A stretch of 64,000 nucleotides of DNA from Nymphaea colorata (Eukaryota; Streptophyta; Magnoliopsida; Nymphaeales; Nymphaeaceae). How positions within the stretch are numbered: position 1 is the first letter of the stretch; every line of letters starts with the position of its first letter. The position numbers and the translations under genes were made by a program. This document shows positions 11,779 to 23,699 of this stretch, in pieces. Below the pieces are notes generated by a model, which did not search any database, was not told where the DNA came from, and worked only from the letters and a program-made list of their open reading frames with translations. Where the stretch lies: NCBI RefSeq assembly GCF_008831285.2, contig NC_045138.2, positions 42,401,115 to 42,465,114 of the forward strand, read 5' to 3'.

Positions 11779-14589
11779 AATTTCTTTTTGATCTTTTTCT
11801 CTCTATTATTTTGTTCTTTGTATACAAGTACATCTTAACATTCAGACTGTAAGCAGCTGAAAGTTAAATATTGCACTAAGAGCTACTCAAAGAAGTGTAG
11901 CATAAGTGAAGCCCCTAGTGGTACTTGTAATATATCCATCTCCACCACATCATTCTGCTTAGATAAACTCGTTGGAATCCCATTCAGAGGAGCGCCTCTT
12001 GCACCGAATTATACTTGGGATGCAAATTGCCTGAATTTTACTTAACATTTGAGCCAGTCGTGTACGTTTGGAAGTAAATATGAGTCTAATTCATTTGGTT
12101 TCAGTGTCAGATTTGGAGTAGATAAAATTTGAATTCAAATGTTACTATGAATTAACTGCAAGTCTTGGTAGATATTAACACACATTCCGTTTCTTCATTG
12201 TGAAAAATAAAAATAAAGTGCCTCAAGAAGAATTTGGTACAGGACGAAAATGTAGATTTGAAAAGCCGTGACTTAGATAAATTAGACTTTGACTTCTACC
12301 AATGTTGAGAAGCTGACTAGTTAGCATCCTTCTCCTTATCAAATGTTCAAAAACCTCTGGATAAAGAAAAAAAAATTGTCCAGGTTTTGATTAGAGTGTA
12401 GTTTCCTGCGTCTATGCAGTTGAATAGGCTGGAAAAAGATGCATTATAGTATTCATTAATCTATTTTATGAACATGAAAATCTTTTTTCTAAGACCAATC
12501 AACCATTTTTTTTAACTAAAAGCACTTTAAGCTAAATTTGTTATTCTGTTGGTATGTTGATTTGAAATCAATTCTAAAAAGGAGGAGAGGACTAGTTATA
12601 CAATGCTAAAAATACATGAACTTAAATACAAGAAACTGCTATTTCATTTCTCTCCATCACTCATACGACAAATACAAGACAATTTATATGCTACCTACTC
12701 CTTCTACCTAGGAGTTACACAATTCATTTATGCTAATTTAAACATGAAAACTCTATATTCTAACAACTACGTATAATTTCAGAAGTTAAATTAATTCACC
12801 ATAAATCAAGAATTCCTCACTAACTCGCGTCATAATTCATATTAACTGCACATTTGAAACATGGAGCATTACAACTTCCACCTCTCTTTCTAATGTTTGG
12901 TAGAATAAAATTGAAGCAAAATGAAATGTTTTTTGCACTTTGTTTTGTAAAGAAAATAAAAAATGAAAATGTGCAAAGAGGCTAATAAAAATCTAAAATT
13001 AAATGGTCCGATTTCGTCTATATTTGAGGTCCTGAAACCTAACTGAATTACTGTATTCAGTATAAAACATAGTCACATCAGATTAGTTTTAGAATTACTT
13101 TTTAGATTATGTGAACTGGAAGTTTTTAGCGAGGAAGAAAAGGGACTCTTGGATTAAATTCCCACCTGATAACAAACCATTTGCATGTCATGCAACGAAA
13201 ACAAAAAGGTAAACTCTACTGTTTGTTAAACAGAAGAAGCACTCGTCCACGATCTACGGCTTGACTTGTGACTACGTCTAAGCTAGGGAAAGTAACATAA
13301 TCAGGCTGGCTTCATGCATAGTTTGGCAACCAGAATTGCGGACCGTTGTGCTAGATAGATCTACATTAGTTCCATCGATGTAGTCCCAACTGAATTTGTA
13401 GCTAGACTTGAGGGAAGCTTGGGTTGACCGCACCATTCAAATATAAGTTGTGGTGTACCTAATGATTATGTACCCTAGCGTTCTGAAAGTCAGATATGGC
13501 ACAACAAAAAAGGCAAAAAGCGATCGTTCGATCGGTTCATGACCTGAGATAAGGTAGGCCCTTTGATCAGCAAAATTGTTAAAAATTTTAAAAGTACAGA
13601 TGGAATTCTGCTTTCCTCTTTAGGTTGTTTTTGCAGGAGGGTTGGCATGTCAAAGGAAGATGCCCATCAGCTGGAAACCTAGAAGGTACACAACAGGAAC
13701 AGCTAAAATATACATATCGGAAGCTCAGGTTAGAATTGAATCTAGTACATCGAAAATGACAGAACCATCATCCCAAATTCGGATGTTTTAGATCCCTATA
13801 GTTCTGCCCACTTGATTCTACCCCACTTCCTGAATGAAATACCAAACTTGTCCATGATGTTTTACGTGCCCAATTCATGTAAATTTCCTGTTCCATCTTC
13901 ACTCCTGTGCAATTATCCAACAAACAGACAATCACAAAACAAGCACTGGACAAAGAAGGTCATGCAAGAAAAAGGAAGTAGATAAATGAAAAAATAAATA
14001 AATAGCATTAGAGGCTGGTGTCAAGGGTGAAAGGACACATACGTTCCAAGTATTAGGTCTGCTATTTATTTTCATAATCATGTCCATTATGGAGGACCTA
14101 AAATGTATAGAGCAGCTTGTTTGGATATGGTAGACTTTATGAAAGACAAACATTTGACACAATTAGTAGTAAAACAACTTGAAGAGTTCAAAACTCATTG
14201 ATACAACATAACATCTATAAACCAACAAACTAAGCTTAGAGACAATCACGAAGGATAAAGATAAGCACGCTTAGGTTTTTAAGTGGTTGAGTCCTAGAGA
14301 CCTATGTCCACCATGAGATAGTTTTTCAAATTTTACTCACACCAGGAAAAAAGATATATGCTTATTTTGAAGCTTTGATAAGTTTTGAGACAATGGACAT
14401 GTTTAGAGACATTGAAATTGCACAACGGCGTCCTCGTCCTCTTCTCCATTCTTCATTTGCTGACCGTGTTTTGTTGACACCTTGACATCTTGATAATGCA
14501 AACCATGGTAAGAATGACTGAGCTGTGAATACTGCTGGTAGTGAGATTTCCTTCAGCTGTGATGAATCTTCCCCTTAAACTCATCTTTT
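11779..14589. other. Fimbrin 3' UTR and intergenic DNA, no gene seen
   Basis: AT-rich DNA. The first few hundred bases should contain the fimbrin 3' UTR, but no polyadenylation site can be fixed with confidence. The short open frames here lack any recognisable motif and look fortuitous. Confidence 0.6.
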
Positions 14590-14718
14590 AACGTTAAGAT
14601 TGAGCTTGGCCAAGTCGAGTTTGGGAAGAACTAGACCAACATTTTCTTTCATTAATGGTTTAATGAATATGCTGGCAATCGGTTCTTTGGTTGAAACATA
14701 ACAAATATGTTTCCTCCT
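14590..14718 (-). mobile_element. Ty1/copia pol end fragment
   Basis: The minus strand reads RRKHICYVSTKEPIASIF followed by KPLMKENVGLVLPKLDL, the conserved C-terminal end of copia RNase H (family form: VSTKDQPADIFTKPL). The domain is cut off abruptly at 14718, where the LTR-like repeat at 14719 starts. Leftward DNA to about 14200 may be its 3' LTR, but no boundary is visible. Confidence 0.7.
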
Positions 14719-15970
14719 TGTAAGGACATCAAATTTTCCACCATGACCAAATGATAATTTTACCCTTCACCAATGGTACTTTCAAAATGGCTTGCAAAGG
14801 CAGTTCAAACTGAGTTGCGTTAAACCTAAACCAGGTCCAACCCTATCCCATGTTGGCTAACACCTAAGGTTCAGGAAAACTAGAGCCTGCTAGGTTGCCG
14901 CCACATTATCAAATGACCTTTTTGACCCAAAACATTAAAAATCCTACAATTTTTGAGAATTGCTAAAACCAATTCAATTAGGATAATTCTCATTCTGCAA
15001 GTCTTCAGGAACCGTTAAGAGTCACCTCTAACCCAAAGCGGCTTACAAAAAATAGAATACTTGCCAATTATAAATCATTAGAACATCCTCTGACCTTGCT
15101 GAAGTCAAGTTAGGATTTCCTCAATGAAATCTAACTTAAACCTGACTTACTTTGAGCTTTAGAATTCAAATTTCAGTTCTAGGCTGAGATGTCTTTTCAT
15201 AGGGTATTCTGTCACCTATTTGGCAAGATCATAACTTAATTTGAGCTCAACCAAAACTACTTAACTCAAACCGAGTCGGAATCATTTTTTTTCAGCACTG
15301 GACATAAGTATTTTTTTTAGCTCATTTTGACCCATTCATCTTCAATTGAGTTAAATTACAATTTACAAATTCACTAAAGGTTGACGAGTTGAAAACAAGT
15401 CACTCAGTGTGAAGCTGCACTTTTGATATCATTTTTTATCAATCTTGACATCAACTTCGTAGTTTCTTCATGTATTCAAGATTATAATACTTTTAAGAGA
15501 GTATTTTAGAGATCAGTTGGAGTTGCCATGGCCTAAATCATGTTTAGCATAATCTCTTTCATGCTGTCTGCATATAGAACCATTTACATGCTGGCCAATT
15601 TAGAAAAATGTGATTTTAATGGGGTAAATAACGAAATTTTGAGTTGAAATTAAGGGTGCACCTAAACCTAGTCTTGACTCATGACGGGATGTGGTCAAAC
15701 TACCACCTAGGTCATAGAACCCAGTTTTTGCACCAAGGGCAAAATGGTCCATTTTCAAAAAGTGCATTATTTCTTCATACATCTAAGTTCTATGCTGCAT
15801 ACACCTAAGTATAGGTCATGCATGAACCTAAGGACCTAGAATTGAACCTGCTTTGAACCTGAAAATGACCAGGCTTTAGCCATATAATAAAGCCTACATC
15901 TATTTGAGTCTAGTCCCAACTCAAAGCCTGACCTGGTCAGTCCACCTTAGACTGGACCCACCATTTTTGC
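14719..15970 (+). repeat. LTR-family repeat, copy a (partial)
   Basis: This starts TGTAAGGACATCAAATTTT, like the heads at 28423, 40835 and 42223. Collinear landmarks with the 28423 copy are AAAATGTGATTTT near 15603 (+885), GTGCATTATTT near 15761, and a run of CTGAACC/GAACCTG words to about 15960. It lacks the later GATC-rich and TATA parts, so it is a partial LTR inserted into the copia fragment. The right edge is approximate. Confidence 0.6.
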
Positions 15971-16299
15971 AATACCTAACAATCTCCCTAAGAGATAACA
16001 TTTTAAATGTATGTGTGAGATAGAACAAGGTTTTGGCCTTAAGGGATAATTAGGGAACTTTATGCTTCTACCTTCGGAGAACATCTAGAGAAGAGTATAA
16101 ATCATACTTATGGTTACTGACATTATCATCTTGATGAAAAAAATGTTATGATGCGAGCAGAATTATAGTCGAGGTGGAAATTCCAAGATCTAAAGTGGTA
16201 GATGTAACTAAATTTTTCATAAATGCTATTTTGGGGATTTATATGTGAAAAAAAAAGAATTTTAAACCAATTATTGAGCAAGAGAGTTTATTGGGAGTG
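15971..16299. other. No feature recognised
   Basis: AT-rich DNA between the LTR-family repeat and the copia 3' LTR region. Nothing supportable was seen. Confidence 0.5.
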
Positions 16300-16690
16300 A
16301 GGAGATGCGTTGTGAGCTAATACTTAAGGGTTATTTGAAGAGACCAATTTAATCAAATGGTTTCTAAATAAAAACGTGGAAAATTAGTGGTGGATCTATA
16401 TTAGGGTCATTAGCGGTTGTTGATAAGGGGAAGGAAGGAGAAGAAAATCATAAGGTTGAAGAAGATGAAGGTTGGAGAAAAACAAAAAAATTATTGAGAA
16501 AGAATAGATTGAACACAAGTCAACTTCACTTCACTTGCTTAGCTACGAATCTGTGAACCCTATTTATAGGGTGGTAATGTTGGTAAATAAAGATTCAATG
16601 AAGCTTCTACAAGATGGTGGAGAACATTCTATAATGTCGGTGCCTAAAGCTTATTTGAAATTAGGACACTTTTACAAATTTTCACCTTAG
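16300..16690 (-). repeat. Probable 3' LTR of copia element
   Basis: On the minus strand, pol ends near 16710-16790 and is followed by GGCTAAGGTGAAAATTTG, which resembles a polypurine tract plus LTR start in this copia group. A TATA-like palindrome CCCTATTTATAGGG occupies 16558-16571 and fits an LTR promoter. The exact ends cannot be set because no second LTR copy was found. Confidence 0.5.
16558..16571 (-). promoter_or_regulatory. TATA box in copia LTR
   Basis: The palindrome CCCTATTTATAGGG reads CTATAAATA on the minus strand, about 130 bp inside the putative LTR start. Its position and sequence suit a retrotransposon promoter; this is inferred. Confidence 0.45.
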
Positions 16691-17235
16691 CCAGATAAAC
16701 TGTTTCTCTAATATTTTTATTTATAGAAAAGACCAACTAAATTGACACAATACTCGAACTCGTTTCGAGGCAGAACCTTTGTCTACATATCGGCTGGATT
16801 GTCTCTAGTTCCAATCTTTTGGACTTGAAACTCACACGGAGCAACGAGCTCTCTGACAAAATTATGTTTTACATCAATGTGTTTTGTTATTTCATGAAAC
16901 ATCTTGCCCTTTAAGAGATGTATGACACTTTGGCTATCGCAAAAGATTGTAGTACGGTCTTGATTCATACCGAATTATGCACTCAATCATTTTAGCCAAA
17001 TAGCTTCCTTTAGTGCTTCAGTTGTTGTCATATACTCTGGTTCTACACTGGAATCGTAGGTTGTAAAGAAGCTTTGTAGCTATGACGCAATCCCCAAAAG
17101 TAAATAGATAACTCGTGAGAGGCATCCACTTGTCCTGGTCACCTGCAAACTTTGAGTCATAGTAGCTGGCTAATATGTCACTTTTTCTTCCATATTCTAA
17201 GTGGTAGTTTGAAGTACCCCTCAAGTGCCGTAGGA

Positions 17236-17454
17236 CAGGGGCGGAGCCAGGATTTCGTTTAGGGACGGGCCAAGGATTTCGTTTAGGGACGGGTCAAATA
17301 ATTCAATCTCAAATTTGGGTAGGGCCAAACTGAACCTAAATAAAAAAATACATTGAACAATTAAAATTTTTTTATTTTTCTAATGTAATTTTTTTTTCCA
17401 GCCTGTTTGGGGCGGGCCACGGCCTAGGCGGGCCCTCCCCTCCCTCTGCCACTG
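17236..17454. mobile_element. hAT-type MITE (219 bp) in copia RT/RNase H
   Basis: Flanked by perfect 8-bp copies of CCGTAGGA at 17228-17235 and 17455-17462. Its left end is CAGGGGCGGAGCCAGG and its right end, reverse-complemented, is CAGTGGCAGAGGGAGG (12 of 16 positions equal). The interior is AT-rich with GGGCGGGCC-type blocks near the right end. It interrupts the copia motif WILRHLRGT, and the frame passes through the target site when one copy is removed. Confidence 0.88.
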
Positions 17455-19533
17455 CCGTAGGATCCATTTTACTGCTTGCCAATGCTCAGACTATGCAAAT
17501 AACTATACATAACAATAAGAGCATGTTGAATATTTGGTCGAGTGCATACCATACCATATATGATGCTTCCAACAACACTAGCATAAACAACATGTGACAT
17601 GTACTGTTCTTCTTGATTAGTTTGTGGAGAGGCATAGGCAGACAACCTTCTGAACTGAGCATCTAAAGGTAAAGTGACTGGAGAAGCCTTCAACATTCCG
17701 AAGCAATGCAGGACCTTCTTGATAGGCTTATTGGCTATTATAGACCTTTCCTGCTTATCTGTCCGTATGAATTTTCATTCCCCAATATCTTTTTTGCTGC
17801 TCCTAAATCTTTCGTCTTGAATGCTTTGCTATGTAGTTGCTTTAGTTTGTCAATTTCATACTTTTCCTTAGCAGCTATAAGCATGTTATCCACATACAAT
17901 AGCAAATAGATCAAAAAATTATTAGTTAGTCTCTTAAAGTAAACACAAGAATCATACTTGCTTTGTGGCTAAGCATAAATGAGTCAAATCTTTGGTACCA
18001 CTTGTCTTGGAGATTGCTTCAGCCCGTATAGAAATTTCTTCAGTAAGCAAACATGATCTTCTTTCTTTTTCATGACAAAATTTTTAAAGTATTGCATGTA
18101 TATTGGCTTGTCTAGGTCTATATGTAGAAAAGCTACCTTAACATCTAGTTGAACTAATTCTAAATCAAGTTTTGCTATTACAACAAAAAGTAAATGAATA
18201 GATGTATGTTTAATGACAGAAGAGAAAACATCATGATAGTCAATACGTTTTATTTGGTTGTAGTTTTTAGCAACTAAACATGCTTTATATTTAACTTGTC
18301 TATCATCAGTCTCTTTCTTTTTGAAGACCCACATGCAGCCGCCTATTCACTTTCCTTTGGGTCGATGCGCTATAACCCATGTTTTGTTCTTATGAAGAGA
18401 TTGTACCTTCATGCATAGTCTATACCCATTTGTTAGAATCTAGACTTGAAAAAGCATTAGCATACTTTGTAGGTTCATTCTCTTCACCTATCTCATCTGC
18501 AGCCAACAGAGCATAAGCAAGGCCACGTTTAGAATATCTTGTGGTGGCCAAATCATTCTTATGTTTCTTTCTCGAGCAATAGATTATGGTTCTTCTTTTG
18601 GAGTAGATTCTGCTTGATCATCTTCACACTCATTGCCAATAGAAGGACTTGACTCATCATCTGGTTGAGAAGAATGACTTGGTATCTAGCTACCAGGTGA
18701 TTGACCAGTATGCCACTCCATTCGTGTATTGATGCTCTTGATTTTCTCTGGTTCAAATGCAATATCCTTCTCAAGTAATGCATCTCAGATTCATTAAAAG
18801 TCACATTTGTTTCAATGGTAATTCCGAGACTTTTAGAATTAGGGCAACAGAACCTGTATCATTTTGTCCCTGAAGCGCATCTGAGAGATATGCATTTCTT
18901 AGTCTGAGGCTCAAGTTTTCCTTCATTAGAACATACATACACTGAGCATCCTAAAACTCTTAAATGAGAATAGTCAACAAGCTTACTAGACCATAATACT
19001 TCTATATTTTTAAAATTGAAGGGTGTAGATAGAGAATGGTTTAGCAGATATGTTATTGTAGATACAGCTTCTACCTAAAACTCTATACCCAGGTTGGCAT
19101 TCAACACTATGCATCAAGAGCTCTCTGAAAGAGTTCGATTCATATGCTTGCATACTCAATTTTGTTGTGGAGTTTTTTCATAGTTCAATGTCAATCTATT
19201 CTCACCTCCTTACAAAAGGCTTCAAATATCAGTTGAGCAAAACTCAAGACCATGATCTGTTCCCAACCATTTCACTCTTTCGCCTGCTTCGTTTTTTAAT
19301 AAGTGTCTCTATTGCTGAAATTAAGTCAAAGTTTTTGACTCAAACTCTAGAAAGTAAACTAGACCTTCTTTGAAAAGTCATCTACAAAGGTAAGTGCACA
19401 CCTTGCAGTGCCTTTCGATGGCACTCGAGAGGGACTCCATAAATCAGAATGTCTACAATTTAGCGTACCTTTTGTATGGTAGATGGCTGTCAAAAACTTA
19501 CTCTTCCTTGCTTCTAGAGAATATAGTACTCAA

Positions 19534-19699
19534 AAAAATCTACCTTCCCGGTACTTTGACCATCAAGCAGTCCTTGCTTGGAGAGTATGGTCAGCCCTAT
19601 TTTGCTCATATGCCTTAAAAATCTACCTTCCCCGTACTTTGACCATCAAGCAGTCCTTGCATGGAGAGTATGGTTAGCCCCATTTTGCTCATATGCCTT
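19534..19699. repeat. 83-bp tandem duplication in copia
   Basis: Two adjacent 83-bp units (19534-19616 and 19617-19699) differ at only a few positions. They duplicate the pre-integrase stretch that includes the LSKQGLL codons. Since 83 is not a multiple of three, the duplication itself breaks the frame. Confidence 0.9.
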
Positions 19700-20964
19700 A
19701 GCCTCATATGCCCACAACTTAGTATTATCATGACTTGTTGTAGATGACATGTCTGCTCTAGTAACTATAGATCCAGGTAGTTTATATAGATTTCTAGATC
19801 TAGATACTTTCATGAGGACCAATGCACTGTTGCTGACTTTAAGCACTCCATCTTTACCAGTATACCAGCATCCTTTTGACTCTAGAGTACAAAGAGAGAT
19901 GAGGTTTTCCATAAGTCCTTCAACATATCGAACATTTGTAAGCGTTTTTTATTATGCCATTATGCATTTTAATTCTAACAGCTCCTTTCCCAACTACGCA
20001 TCATGACTCATTTTTCAGAAAAACAGCTCCATCTTCAATTATTCGTACGTAAAGGACCAATCTCTATGGGGCAACATGTGGTAGGAACTGCAGAATCAAT
20101 AATTCAATCGTCAGTTGATCGCTTGGATATGGTGGCCAGTAGGACAAGTTCATTTTCTTATGCACCACTAGTTTCAACAAGTTGCTCCTTTTCATTACGG
20201 TGCTTCTTCTTGTTTATTACTTCGTATCACTCTTTTATTATGTGACCTTTCTTCTTGCAATATTTGCGAGGCTTAAAATTTCCCCTCCCGGTTTGGAGAC
20301 TGATTTAGATCGAATGTTGTTTGCTTGCTTGCTTTGTAGGCTTTCCCATTACCGTCAGAGCTTCAAGCTGACTCTAAGTGATGTTTCAATAAGCTCTTTA
20401 TCTATCAACTCCTTAGAGAAAAGAGCTTCTGTCACTCCTTCCATGGAGATCATGTCTCTTCCAACAAACGTGGTATCCCTAAAATTCTAACAAGGGGTTG
20501 GCAGCGGGCATAACAATATGCCTTCTGATCTTCAACATCAATCTTAACATCGCTATTTGCTAGGTTCATGATGATAACATTAAACTCATAATTCATGTAA
20601 ATGAGCCTGTAAAAACGCACCTTCATTCATTCGGAGGGAATATAACTTCTGTTTTAAATAAAGCTTACTTGTGAGCGTCTTCTTCATGTAGAGGGACTCC
20701 AACTTTTGCCATAGAGCTGCGGCCATCTTTTCATGGACCAATTCTCGTAAAACTTGATTGGACAAGGAGAGTTGTATCATGATGAGAGCTTTGTCATCTA
20801 TCTCCTGCTTGCGGTCCTGTCACATATTAGCTGGCATATATATTGTCAATGCTTAAAAGTACTTGGTGTATTCCTTGTTGAACAAGAAGCATTTTCATGT
20901 TAACTTGCCATAGGGCAAAACTAATGGTCCAATCAAATTCCTTGGTCTTAAATGTAGTTGACAT

Positions 20965-22380
20965 TTCTTGACCTCTAGACTGGTAGGATAAGAGGATTGG
21001 GTCACAAATGGGTGTCTAAATATTTGAAATTAAGATCAGATTGCATCCTATAAACATGTAACCAAATTGCCCAAAAAATAGTTATGGACCAAGTAAACTG
21101 AATGAGTTAAAAATGAATCTAACCATGATAAAAAAAAAAAAAAATCCGAAGCAAAATATTGGTTTGGGTCCGTCCAAATGAAAACAAGGTAGGACTAAAA
21201 AACTGAAATGGTCCGACGGTAATGGATCAGATTCTAGGGCTTGACCTGGATAAATAGGTTTTATTAGACAAAGATCTTAAGAATGGGCTGAATTTGGTTT
21301 AAAAGAAACATGGGGGACCCATTAACGCATCTGTTTTGGATAAAAAATGATGGATTTAATAAATTATTAGAATCTGGATCCAAAAAAACAACCGCATCTT
21401 TTTTTCTCTCTCAACCTTTTTCCTTTTTTCTCTTTCCTTTTTTTTCCCCTCTCTACACGTGTGTGTAAAGGCAATAACAGGGGAATCAATAAGGCAACAT
21501 CAGTCAGCCACGCCAATGAAGCAAATGAAGGCAGCAACGATTGTAATCTTCTCAAGAAGGAAACACCAATCAGTCATGACAATGGAGACAGTAACACTCA
21601 CGATGGAAATAATATCAACAAGGAAATATGCACTGGCCAACCGTATGAAGAAAGTAATGCAAGGCAATGGCTGGCCAGGCAAATACTACAAGAGACGAAG
21701 ATACAATTGCCAAACAGAGAGGCGAATCAACTAAACATGGAAATATCAATTGTAAATTAGATATTGTTTCCTCTTGTAATAATCGATATACTTAATCTCT
21801 GTTTTTCTTTAGTGTGATGGCCCTATTTTAATTATTTCCTCGACCCTTTTCAATTTCCTCTCTCTTCCTTTACCTTTCCACCACACGTGATCGGATCCAT
21901 TTGGACACAAACTATCTCTTTCAAATCCATTTAAACCCGAACAGTCACTTAGTTCCAAATTATCCATTTATGGTACAGTTGGATCCAAACTATCACTTGC
22001 ATAACTATTTAAATCCAAATCATCTGTTTTAGGTACAACTGGATCCAAATTATCGTGTTTGGGTTCATTCAGATCCAAACTATCACTTTTGGATCCCATC
22101 AAGATCCAAACCCCACTTCTATAATCCAATCAATATCCGAATCTCACTTCCAAAATCTCACTTTTCTTTGGGTGGAGATTTCACTTTTCAATCCAGTTTA
22201 GATCCAAATAGAACTTTCAGTCCTTTCTAGAATCCAAATAGTCACATCTAGATCCAAAATCCCAGAGTCAAGTCCAGAAGCCCTAGTCCATATCAAAAAT
22301 TCTATGAAGCTTTAAACCTTCAAGTGGAAATTTTAGGAAATTTTGGCAATTTTAGCCGAGACCTTTCACAAATTTATAAT
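20965..22380. other. Repetitive noncoding DNA, GATCCAAA-rich block
   Basis: No gene recognised. From about 21890 to 22280 the words GGATCCAAAC, AGATCCAAA and close variants recur every 20-40 bp. Overlapping open frames near 21460-21760 have no family features and are probably chance. The copia 5' LTR should lie near 20970-21400 but is not recognisable. Confidence 0.55.
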
Positions 22381-22399
22381 TACTCAAATGCAAATTGTA

Positions 22400-22905
22400 C
22401 AAGCACTCACCAGAATTTATAAGCACCATACAAGCATCTAATCACACGTGCATTGGTATGAGTTCACACTTTTATACACGATCCACAAGCATACAAGCAC
22501 TCGTACTATGGCACGAGACCCACAATCATACAAGCACTCATACATTCATACAAGATCCACAAGCGTGCAAGTAATCATGCACACAAGCACTCGTACTACA
22601 GTACGAGACCCACAAGCATAAAAGCATTCATGCATTCATACAAGATCCACAAGTATATAAACACTCATGCATATATGCACTCGTACTATGGTACGAGACC
22701 CATAAGCATACGAGCACTTGTATATTCATACGAGAGCTATAAGCATTATAAGCACTCATGCATACAAGCACACGTACACTCGTACGAGACTCACAAGCAC
22801 ACATGCATTCATACTACGTTACGAAATCCACAAGCATACAAACACTTGTGCTTTTGTGCGAGACCCACAAGCATACTGATACTCGTACTTTAGTATATAA
22901 GTAGT
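22400..22905. repeat. Tandem array, 90-bp period
   Basis: The phrase TCGTACTA, followed by a CGAGACC motif, recurs at 22501, 22591 and 22681, exactly 90 bp apart, with a related phrase at 22771 and a shortened unit after it. Each unit holds about three subunits built on ACAAGCACTCATACA and ATCCACAAGC. Roughly five units are visible, the outer ones diverged. It resembles the minisatellites found in noncoding parts of plant LTR retrotransposons. Confidence 0.85.
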
Positions 22906-23450
22906 AGTAAAGATCCATAAGCATCAAACAGCTGAACACCAGCATTTAGTGCGTGGATTTCATACTTTGGCTCACCATACATGAACAACCACACATAGTG
23001 CATGGACCTCGCTCTTCAGTGCACCCTTTGGACAACCCTACGAACTAGAACTCACACAAATGCACATTAAACTTGTTCCCATGTACATACAGGGACACAT
23101 GGGCACAAAACCCTTTGAACTTGTGCTTTGGCACACCAGAACTCTACTCATATACATACGAAAACATATGAGTGTATTATAACTCATACTTTAGTGAATA
23201 GAACTCGAGCTTCAACAAACATAAGAACACCCAACATTCAATGGCAAAATACTATGCAATTTTTTAACTAAATATCCCAAATGAGATTTGTTGACTTGTT
23301 TTTGCTGTTTGGGTTTTAGTTTGGGTTTGGGTCTGGACTCGATCCGATCTGTTGTTCTTGTTGGGCTCTATTTAAGCCATTGTAACCCTAATTTAAAAGT
23401 GTGAATGAAAAATTAAGTGTGAGAGGGCCCGACTACTAGTGGGCGCCAAA
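22906..23450. other. Possible leader or LTR of the following copia element
   Basis: Noncoding DNA between the tandem array and the copia gag. TATTTAAG near 23370 could be a promoter element, followed by a leader-like stretch, but no matching second LTR or primer-binding site was found. Confidence 0.3.
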
Positions 23451-23699
23451 TCTTCTCTATCATGGTTTTTTTATCAGTCGAGTCGAGGGTTTTCCATGTT
23501 AATATCGTCTTCTTGCTGTCTTTTCTACTTTCAACCTCAAGCGATGTAGCGGAAGATCGAGACACCACAACAATGGCTGAGAAGATAGCAACATGCAACA
23601 ATAGGGCAGAGATGGCGATGACACTTCACGCACGTCAGGCGACTGCAGCAGACTTCATCGCCTGTGTGCACATCTGAGCCCTTAGCTATAGCACCTCTG

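Larger units (their letters stand above)
16700..20964 (-). mobile_element. Ty1/copia element (TNT1-like), decayed, gag to RNase H
   Basis: Minus-strand order is that of copia. Gag starts at the ATG at 20962-20964 (MSTTFKTKEFDW) and reaches about 20580 (AAALWQKLESLYMKKTL). The pre-integrase region is near 19500-19910 (NLYKLPGSIV, LSKQGLL). Decayed integrase and linker lie at 18560-19400. Reverse transcriptase is at 17470-18340 (LVQLDVKVAFL, KFLYGLKQSPRQ). RNase H is at 16780-17225 (DSQSVIHLLKG, TKHIDVKHNF, NPADM). Stops and frameshifts are frequent, and the RT active site reads YVDN rather than YVDD near 17882-17900. A MITE at 17236-17454 splits it, and an 83-bp duplication lies at 19534-19699. 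No 5' LTR was found. The closest family is Tork/TNT1-type copia. Confidence 0.85.

Noticed and set aside
21459-21760. Two overlapping plus-strand frames of 91 and 99 codons
   Set aside because: Purine-rich, mutually overlapping, no domain and no splice context; probably chance.
22400-22905. Possible CRISPR-like array
   Set aside because: Adjacent 90-bp units are themselves repeated with no unique spacers, and the genome is a plant's.
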